A stretch of DNA of 64,000 bases from Tiliqua scincoides (taxonomy: Eukaryota; Chordata; Lepidosauria; Squamata; Scincidae), in contig NC_089827.1 of assembly GCF_035046505.1 (NCBI RefSeq), forward strand, positions 58,308,356 to 58,372,355. The letters run 5' to 3'. Below the pieces are notes generated by a model that saw nothing but the letters and a program-made list of their open reading frames with translations, searched no databases and was not told where the DNA came from. Position numbers and translations under genes: made by a program. Below are positions 56,444 through 64,000 of this stretch, in pieces (within the stretch, counting starts at the first letter, position 1; each line of letters opens with the position of its first letter).

Positions 56444-57522
56444 TAAAATCTTTAACCTGAAAGAATGTGGCATCACAGAGAAACTACTAGGCAACTTTTT
56501 TCCCAGCAAGTGCATGGCATTTTATTTCATTTAAATCATCTAATGCTTAGACTGTGTGCAAGGACCATCCTTGCAAACATGTGTTCTGGGGTTGTGCAAT
56601 TAGCACTGGCATCTATTAATGCACATTATATTGCCAACGACATGCTACAACTGTCCTATTCACACACTTAGCTATTTTAGGACCTTATATGTACTGTTTG
56701 TTGTTTTTGTATAAAGGCTCAGAACTCTAAGGAAATACTTGTGCTGAAGTTTATTTTAGAGTCCCCTACCCCACCCTGCAGTTCCAAAGAGCTTTAATTA
56801 CAATCTCAAATCATACAAGCACTAACACTAAAACAAGCTAACATTACAGAAACAACCCTCTGAAAGAAAGCCTCAACACCATATAAAACAGCCTGTGTGC
56901 AGCAGCCCCCAAGCCAACTTCCATTCATCACCAGTGCATGACTACTGTATTTGTCAATTTGCCACTTGTAGTTTGTTCAGGAGGATGAAATAGCCTTTGC
57001 TGTCTTCCTAAAAGAAAATCAAAACCAGCCTGACACAAGAGGAAGAACTTCATCTGGTGAAGTGCCTTACCACTGAGCAAGAGAGAAAGCCACCTTTTCC
57101 TCCCCCTTTGAAAAGATCATGAGTTGAATACAATGCTTTCCTGACTCCTGCATAGTAGTACTGAAGGGGGGGAGGGGCTACTAATTACATGGGAATACAA
57201 TTGACACTGCTACACCACAGAGACATATTGATTTACTTTGTATCACTTGGTGAACTACACAGTGGAATCCAGGAAGGGTTTTCTTCAGTATCACAGCCTG
57301 TTTTAAAGCCAGGCCACACCCCCTCCATCAGATATATTAACAACCCTCCCTGTCCACTCTGCCAGCCTTTGTCCCTCGAAGCTTGATAAGCCATGTTGGT
57401 CAGGCATCAGGCAGGCAGGTGGATGGTCTCTGCTGTTGCTCAGGAGTGAAGGGAGTCAGGCCCCGAACTGGCTCAACAGCAGGCCAGGTCAGGACCAAAT
57501 ACCAACTGTATGGCTCTCTTAA

Positions 57523-57592
57523 ATTTTTGCCCGGCCCACAGGTGTACACATTTGGTCCCTGTTGCATATTTGCAGCGTTGAGCAGAAATGGT
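57523..57592. mobile_element. piggyBac-like mini-MITE, copy 3
   Basis: TTAA at 57519-57522 and 57593-57596, interior CCCACAGGTGTACACATTTG shared with copy 1. Confidence 0.6.
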
Positions 57593-58706
57593 TTAAACTA
57601 AATGACTACACTCACTCAGGAAGGACAAAGAAAATAAAGAGGACCTTTTCACAGTTTCCTGTCTTTCATATTCATAAAGACTTTGGACCTCAGCTTATGT
57701 ATACACAGAGAATAGAGGGCTATTCTCAGGCTGTCATAGTCTAGCAAAGCTAATTTTAAAACAGAGCCTGTTCAGACCCCATCAGACACAAATAAACCAA
57801 GGGCAAGAAGGTCCCATGCCAGTTGTTCCGGCTGTCCAGATTGCTGAACCATTTGCCAAAGACAGAACAAAAGGAGGAAGCCCTGAGCTCCCCCCCTCAA
57901 CCCCCTCCCAACTATGTGTGTTCACTCTGCTCAAAACTAAACAGAACCTCAGGATAGACTTCATGGAAGAAAGCAAACCAGCATAGAAGAGAAAACGGGT
58001 GGGATGATGATGGCAAGAGGAAAATTAGAGATTTTGGTTACACAGGAAAGGAGAGGGATGAGAACAGTCTATGGCAGTGCTGCAATCATACTACTGAAAA
58101 AAATCAAGCGCTTGTAGGTTGAAGTCTTAGCTGATGTCTATCCAGTCACAGAGGTCATATCACATGGGCTAAGATATGCACATATCACATGGGCATCGGT
58201 ATGCAAAGGCATCTATTAACAGCCAGTAAAGTAAGTAGAGCTTCACCTTCTGCAAAACTTCCAGATGTATCAATTAAGCACTGTGTGGCTGAACTTCCAA
58301 AAACTCCAAGGCTTGGAGACTGGTAAACACCGAACTCAGGCTCAGTGCAGCCCTTTTCAAGACTGGATAACAGGAACAGGGAAGAACTGGCAGTGTAGCG
58401 CAACAGAGATAATAGCTAGAGCACAAGTGAATAAAAAGCTTGAACGGGTTTAACACCTTTTGAAGGCCTATTGAGTGGACATGCAATGAGTGGCTCTCTG
58501 CAATGAATATTTAGTCCTCAGATAGTTCTTCAGGTACTACCATATGTCTTTGTCAAAGCACTTTAGATGAGAGGTGACAAGTGTTGCATGTGCATGATGG
58601 TCTTGTGCCCCTGACCAGAAAATCACGCAGACCAGTGCTGCTGAAAAGTTCCCTTTCCGGTAAATTTCATCATGTATTAATCTTTCTGCTTTCAATTGCT
58701 GAGCAG

Positions 58707-59161
58707 GGCCTTCTGGGGCAACACGAGACCATGGTCTACACTCTACTGTTGCTGCTGCTGACTCCGCTCTTTGCTACTCTTGAACTCCTGCAGGGCTCCC
58801 AGTGCCCCCTCAACTGCACCTGCTCTTTCTCTGAAAGGTTTGTCCACTGCCTCAATACCAGCCTCTCTTCTCTTCCCCCTGGCATCCCTCCAGCCACTGT
58901 GGAACTCAACCTGCAGTTCAATCAGTTTGATAGGCTCCTACCAGCCTTTTTCCCCAGAGTTGCCTGAGCTCAGCACTCTGTACCTGGGAAAGAGCTGCAT
59001 ACATCAGATTGCGCCAGGAGCCTTCCAGGGTGTGAAGAATTTGTACCACCTCCATCTGGACAGCTGTCTCCTCACAGGGATCTCAGAAGGGGTATTTGGA
59101 AACCTGACCAATCTAGCCTTCCTCCATCTAGAGCACAACCGGATTGCTTACCTTTCTCCAG
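58707..59161 (+). CDS. LRR gene exon 1: signal peptide, N-cap, first LRRs
   Basis: Acceptor-like TTGCTGAGCAG precedes 58707, so a 5' untranslated exon is likely upstream. CHADL has the same arrangement. ATG 58731. LRRs include HLHLDSCLLTGISEGVFGN and LAFLHLEHNRIAYLSPG. One frame change lies near 58960 between FDRLLPAFF and ELPELSTLYL. Confidence 0.72.
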
Positions 59162-60911
59162 GTATTCCTTAACTGGGGGAACACCAAAACAAGGCTGTGT
59201 CAGAAAAAGAAATGTCCCTGAAGTCTTAGGAGGAGGATGCATTTAGCAAGGGACATGGGGAAAAGGATAGAGCAGCAGGACACATAAGACTCAGAAAAGT
59301 ACCAACTGTTAATACACAGGAACTATCTAGTTCAGACCCACTATGAGCTTACATGAGAATGGCTCAAAGTGTTTCACTGGAAGGAAATTTCCTCTTGACA
59401 GCAGTTAAGTATGGTGATAGCCATGATATTCCCATTTGTGAATTTTTTGCTATGATTAACTTAATAGGTTAGATTAAGGGCCCCTGGGAAGTTGTAATCT
59501 CCCCCCCCCCAAAGGACACCATGGGAAGGGGGGGGGGAGATCAGTCTAGCCAGGACCAGTGACCACAAAATGGAGCAGCTATAGGGAGTTTGCCTCTTTC
59601 TCCCTGCCTGAAAAGGAATCTGCGGCAGCTGCCATGGGGACTAGAGAAGCGAGTGAAGTCATGGCCAGAGGGCTCAGTGACTCCTGGGTTGTTTTCTGTT
59701 ATTGTAAGCCCCCATAGAGCAGTTTGAGCAAAACACAGTGTATAAATAAATGGTGGAATTGCCTTTTCTTGTGCTCTCCCTTATTGTGCCTCTCATTGCT
59801 TCTTGCATTCTCTTTGACACTAAAGGAAGTATAGTACAGTTATCCGTGTGATTTTCTACTTTCCTCTAGGCTTCTGGGACAAGAACAGCTGAGGTTCCTT
59901 TAGCACTAGGGTTCCCAACCCGTGGTCCGCAGACCACTGGTGGTCCGCAGTGCCCTCCCAGGTGGTCCGTGACCTCTCTGGTGAAAAAAGAAAAAAATGC
60001 CCTTCCAGGAAGAAAAAAGCCTCTGCAGCACCAGCATCCAATCAGAGCAGCTCAGAGCCAATCAGAGCATAGCCTTTCTCCGTCTCCTGCCTCCCCCTCC
60101 ACCTCCCTTCCCTCCTTGTCTGTGAGTGCCCAGACACGAGAAAAAGTGAAGCGCAGGCGCCTTGTAAGGTGCGCACGTTTGTGCAGCCTCCTGGCTCAGC
60201 TGCATGCAGAGGAGAGGTGCCCTGCCACTGCTGCCTCCAGCCTGCTGCCTCCATTCCTTGACCCTGTGCCTTGAGGTGAGCCCTCGCAGCCTGGTTTTTC
60301 AGCAGTCAAATTAGGACTGCAGCCAGCCTGGGAAGTCTCTTGGGCAGGTGGGCAGGCAGGCCGCCACCTGAAGAGGAGGAGGGGGCCTCAGGAGGGGAGG
60401 AATGGGAGTAATAAGGAGGAGGAACAGGCTCCCAAAGGTATCGCTGGCTGGCGGGGTTTCCATGGGAGTGGGTTTCTCTGGATGCGATTTCCCTGGTAGT
60501 CCGGACTCCAGCTGGCCAGGGAACACAGAGGAAGGGAGTTGGAGGCAGTGTGGCAGCAGGAGTGGGGAGAAACAGTATGCTCAACCCCCAGCCCTGGTAC
60601 CCTCTCCCCAGTTGGCAGGATTGGGCCCCCTGGATGTGCTCTTCTAACACCCAGGGGTGGAGCAATGGATCCAGGCAACCAGGTTTTGGCACCCCTTTTG
60701 GAGAGGGAAACAGGCAGCATCTCTGCTGCCTTATTGCAAATTGCCCACCTGGGGAGAAGCAATCCCAGAAGTTGCAGAACAGGCACCACTGTAGCCAAGT
60801 ACAGCAGGTGTAACCCCTGACTCTTCTTCCTCCTCAGAGAGCAGCAGCAGCTTTGTCCATGGGGAGCCCTCCCCCACCCCACACTTGGCCAGTTCCCCCA
60901 TCTCCTCAGAC

Positions 60912-61001
60912 TTCAATCCTATGCATGCTTACCTTGGAGTAAGTCCCTGTTACTATAATGGGACTTACTTCTGAGTAGACATGCCTAGAATGGGGCTCTT
61001 A
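60912..61001 (+). repeat. 85-bp near-palindromic squamate repeat
   Basis: TTCAATCCTATGCATGCTTA to GGACTTACTTCTGAGTAGAC and ATGCCTAGAATGGGGCTCTT. Nested in the 2-kb hAT. Confidence 0.7.
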
Positions 61002-61017
61002 GTCACACTGTGGCTGT

Positions 61018-61140
61018 GATGTACGTCTCCAGAAATTTCTCCAATCCCTTTTTAAAGGCATCTAGTCTCGACACCATCATCACATCCTGGGGCAAGGAGT
61101 TCCACAGACTAATGGCAGAGTAGGCAGCTGTTGTTTTGTG
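61018..61140 (-). repeat. CR1-like LINE fragment inside a hAT element
   Basis: Contains AATCCCTTTTTAAAGGCATC and CACATCCTGGGGCAAGGAGT, a stretch common in reptile CR1-like tails. It is nested in the element at 59906-61872. Confidence 0.55.
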
Positions 61141-62082
61141 GCTGCAGCCTACCTATAGGCTTGCTCACACACTTAGCTCCAACCAAAGTAGTCCACAGCT
61201 AGAGCATGACAGTAATTAGAACAGGAAGTGAAGAGAGGCTTTTTCCCCCCTAAAGGCCTTGCAGTGCACATCAAAAGGACTTTTCTTCCTGAGACATGCA
61301 GCAGCCATTGTGAGATGTCTCTCTGAGCTGGTGCTTCCTTCACATGTCTCTTCTCCTTCAGGACGCACCTGCCTAAATTGTGTTGAACACTTTCCTAAGG
61401 ACTCTGACCTCACAAGGGGGGGGGGGGAAGAGCAGGGCCAGGGCTGTGTAACAAAAGGAACTGTGGAGGGATGTGTGTGCTTTTTGTTGGCTCATTTAAC
61501 TACCTTGCATGACTTGTCTATAATCCCCTTGTGCTTACCTTCTCCCTTTTTTAGGTATTTTTCCACACTTAAAAGAGACAAGGGCTGTGCATAATGTGGT
61601 CTGGTGTGGGGGAAAAGAGACTGGATTGAATTGGGTGGGTGTGAAAACCTCTGAGTTGGGGGGGAATTATTATGTATTCCATGTATTCCGTGTAAATACA
61701 AGACTTTCACAGCTAGTGAAGCACATGCAAGCACAACCATCACATTATTAAATAATCCTCTTATTACAAATTTAATTGTTTTTTGTGTGCGAGGGGGGGG
61801 TTGCATGTGGTCCCCACTGTCTCAAAATTTTGCCTTAGTGGTCCCTGAGCTCCTAAAGGTTGGGAACCACTGCTTTAGCAAGTCTATAGCATTATATAGT
61901 AACACAGCAGCCCACTTGTAGAAACAGTGTTGCTAAATTGCAGGTGGAAAGTTATGCATTTTTCCAGAAGCTAAAAACACAAATCTAAAAGAATACTAAG
62001 TTACTAGGAGTAGCCTACTAAGACAGGAAATGCTGTCACAATGCTGAAGGAAAACCAATAGTTAAAAGATGGAGAAATTTGC

Positions 62083-62240
62083 TCCAGGAGGAGCCCTGCT
62101 GAATCAGGCCAAAGGCCCATCTAGTCCAGCTTTCTGTATTTCACAGTGGCCCACCAGATGCTTCAGGGAGCGCACAAGACGATACCTGCATCCTGTTGCC
62201 AGTCCCCTGCATCTGGCATTCTGAGGTAGCCTACTACAAG
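62083..62240 (-). repeat. CR1-like LINE 3' tail, inverted
   Basis: Reverse complement of the same tail (GGCCAAAGGCCCATCTAGTC), with further 5' sequence. It lies in the intron of the LRR gene. Confidence 0.65.
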
Positions 62241-62324
62241 GTCCAGAAGCAAACCAGATTTATTAAATACTTATACCCATGAAAATAAGTAGGAGGCCCA
62301 GCTGTCACTCGCTTTCTTTTTTAG

Positions 62325-63090
62325 GTGCATTTGCCTCTTTGGAGCAACTGAGCGTCCTGGACTTGAGCTACAACCTGCTGACTGAACTTTCAGACCAGAC
62401 CTTCAGAGGTTTCCAGCAGCTACGCCACCTTTACCTCAGTGCTAACCTTATTGCCAACCTGTCAGCCAGAGCTCTCCCAAGCAGTTTGTGCACCCTCTAC
62501 CTGGATCAGAACCAGCTAAAAACTGTGCCCGCGGCCATCCGCACCTCTGTGGCACTCTCCAACCTACATCTTAGCGGCAACCCGATTGGGGAGCTCACAG
62601 CTCTCTTTTGGGAAGAAACTCAGCTCCCTGAGACAACTCTTCTTGGATAACTTGCCTCTGGAGAACATCACTGGCTCAGCCTTCAAACGGCTACGCAGAC
62701 TTGAGCTCTTAAGCCTGAGGAACAAGTTTGGAGTCACTCTCCTCTCTAACCTCACTGAAATATCTCTCCACTCTGTATCTGACAGGGAACAAGTGGTGCT
62801 GTGACTGCAACTTGATCTGGCTTTGTACCTGGCAGAAGAGAGTGAACCGGAAGGATCGTAGCCCCGTGGAGTGCAGCTTTCCCGAGGCCCTTCAAGGTCA
62901 ACTCTTGGTGAATACTGAGGTAACAACCTGTCTGGATCATGCTGACAGGGCCCAAAAACACCTTACAAAGAGTACTATCGGTTTTTTAACTAGTTGGTTA
63001 GTGGTCTGGTTTTATTTTTTACACTATTATAAAACCCTCAGTATAAGGGTCTTTTTGAAAGTCTGGAAGCAAAGGTGCAATGCCTCTTAA
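62325..63090 (+). CDS. LRR gene exon 2: remaining LRRs, C-cap, membrane segment
   Basis: It starts AFASLEQLSVLDLSYNLL, runs through seven or so LRRs, then the CDC-type cap and the hydrophobic stretch. Two frame changes, near 62610 and 62727, separate three clearly homologous blocks. Confidence 0.72.
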
Positions 63091-63439
63091 ACTTCAGGAA
63101 CCTTGCAGTTCCTGTGGTGAGGATATCAAACCTCCCCTGTATGCAGCTGAGTTGACAGTCTGATTTTTGCAAGATGGGAATCACAGAGGAGACACCATTC
63201 TAAAACAAAGTTCCCAAGGTTAGTGTGGGGGGGGGGTACGTATGTTTTATTATTGCACCTTATTCTGTACGCTCAGAGCTAGTGCTAGCAGAAAACCCAG
63301 TCAATCATCCTGCCTTGGTTTCTGTAGCATATCTGCTCCCTTTCCAGTTATGTCTGGCCCTTCTTTTCCTTGCTCTCATTTTGTCAGCATCAGGTAAGTG
63401 ACAGGGACAGGAGCCCACAACAGTTCTCAAAAGCATATT

Positions 63440-63445
63440 AATAAA
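63440..63445 (+). terminator. Poly(A) signal of the LRR gene
   Basis: AATAAA 350 bp past the stop codon. Confidence 0.55.
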
Positions 63446-64000
63446 GTCATTGCATGTAGCCAAACAGTTGGGGCTAACTCTTTAAGGGGTGGTTGAGTTT
63501 TATTTACTGAAATACCACTTTATTAAACACTTGCTCCAAGGGGTTTAAAATAATAAAAGGCAAAATTAAAATATATCCGAAGCCAAACATTTCAAAGCCA
63601 GGATAAAAACTTGACAGTTAACCTGCCATTATGATCACATTATTTTAAACTGCAGCAGCCTTCCCCCATCCCCAAAGAGCCATCTTGCATCCTCTTCTTA
63701 AAAAGTCAGCACAGCAGGACTAGTCTTAAGGCCTCTTTTGATGGGATGTTCCTTAGTACAGAGAACACTCTGTTTGGTCTTTTCCTGTTACTTTCCAAAG
63801 CACAGGGACTGGTTGTTGCCATTGTTGGAGATCATTCTGTTCATATTTAGAAGCATTCTTTATAATACCAGGGCTATGTCCCATTACTTAGAACAGATTT
63901 TGGGCCCCAGCCCTGATACAAATTGAGCCCTGTATCAGGTGTCACTTTGCTGATCCTATAAATTCAGTATGCAGGAAAAACCAACGTTGCCCCCAAACCT

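Larger units (their letters stand above)
55079..58706. other. Region upstream of the LRR gene
   Basis: Holds one 85-bp repeat, a decayed hAT end near 56240 (GCTACGCCAGTGGC) and a piggyBac-like mini-MITE. The 5' untranslated exon and promoter of the LRR gene should be here but cannot be placed by reading. Confidence 0.4.
59906..61872. mobile_element. 2-kb hAT element with CpG-rich interior
   Basis: Ends CTAGGGTTCCCAACCC and AGGTTGGGAACCACTG, perfect 8-bp duplication CTTTAGCA (59898-59905 and 61873-61880). The first 400 bp have a GGTCCGCAGACCACTGGTGG motif and a CpG-rich, promoter-like tract. A CR1 fragment (61018) and an 85-bp near-palindrome (60912) are nested. No transposase motif was found. 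It lies in the LRR gene intron. Confidence 0.85.
58731..63090 (+). pseudogene. Chondroadherin-family LRR protein with predicted membrane segment; frame broken three times
   Basis: Two coding exons, 58731-59161 (donor GTATTC) and 62325-63090 (acceptor TTTTTTAG), joined in phase 1 (SPG then AFASLEQL). Order: signal peptide (MVYTLLLLLLTPLFATLELL), LRRNT (CPLNCTCS), about eleven LRRs, LRRCT (WCCDCNLIWLCTWQKRV, then PVECSF and TTC), a hydrophobic segment (FLTSWLVVWFYFLHYY) and a short basic tail ending CNAS at TAA. The homologous reading shifts frame near 58960 (C run), 62610 (T run) and 62727 (T run), each consistent with one extra base. Splice sites, caps and AATAAA (63440) are otherwise good. 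The layout NPI then SLRQLFLDN resembles the second half of CHADL, and the gene lies divergently from it. It could be a recent pseudogene, or a live gene with assembly errors. I cannot assign an orthologue, so the symbol is left empty. Confidence 0.75.

Noticed and set aside
37027-58700. RANGAP1, the next human gene after CHADL
   Set aside because: No RANGAP1-like exon was found on either strand; it probably lies beyond the window.
60306-60882. Overlapping open frames in the 2-kb hAT interior
   Set aside because: Several frames on both strands are open because of GC content; no transposase or host motif is readable.

Overview
The window is nuclear DNA from a vertebrate, most likely a squamate reptile (lizard or snake). 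Compact host exons are scattered through a sea of transposable elements. These include a Sauria-type tRNA SINE, CR1-like and L2-like LINE tails, a zinc-finger-tailed RTE-like LINE, many small hAT elements, Tigger-like and piggyBac-like MITEs, and a mariner. A roughly 85-bp near-palindrome built around ACTCAGAAGTAAGTCC recurs throughout, as I recall it doing in squamate genomes. The order L3MBTL2 (+) then CHADL (-), tail to tail, matches the human 22q13.2 neighbourhood.

Layout. 1-2945: upstream intron of L3MBTL2, holding a nearly intact mariner (623-1954) and a Tigger-like MITE. 2946-24155: thirteen 3' coding exons of L3MBTL2 (all four MBT repeats and a lysine-rich tail), with its poly(A) signal at 25431. 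The 5' exons, including the FCS zinc finger, lie before the window. 26386-35212: complete CHADL on the minus strand in four coding exons (741 aa predicted). 35.5-52.6 kb: intergenic, mostly hAT elements, simple repeats and a dead LINE (49432-52034). 52.77-53.13 kb: a U5 snRNA gene with octamer/SPH enhancer, PSE and 3' box all at canonical spacing. 58731-63090: a two-exon, chondroadherin-family LRR gene with a predicted membrane segment, divergent from CHADL. It has good splice sites and a poly(A) signal, but its reading frame breaks three times.

How they work. L3MBTL2 is a nuclear MBT-domain chromatin repressor (PRC1.6). CHADL is a secreted collagen-binding LRR protein of cartilage matrix. 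U5 is the core snRNA of the U5 snRNP and needs no local partner. There is no operon-like link between them. The neighbouring LRR genes look like old tandem relatives.

Most notable points: a 57-bp coding repeat in the last L3MBTL2 exon that multiplies SUMO-type motifs; the U5 gene; the unassigned LRR gene; a 5S rRNA-derived retroposon with a 12-bp target duplication whose tail matches a LINE end present elsewhere in the window; a mariner with a single in-frame stop; and several datable nested insertions. All identifications are by reading; no database search was run.
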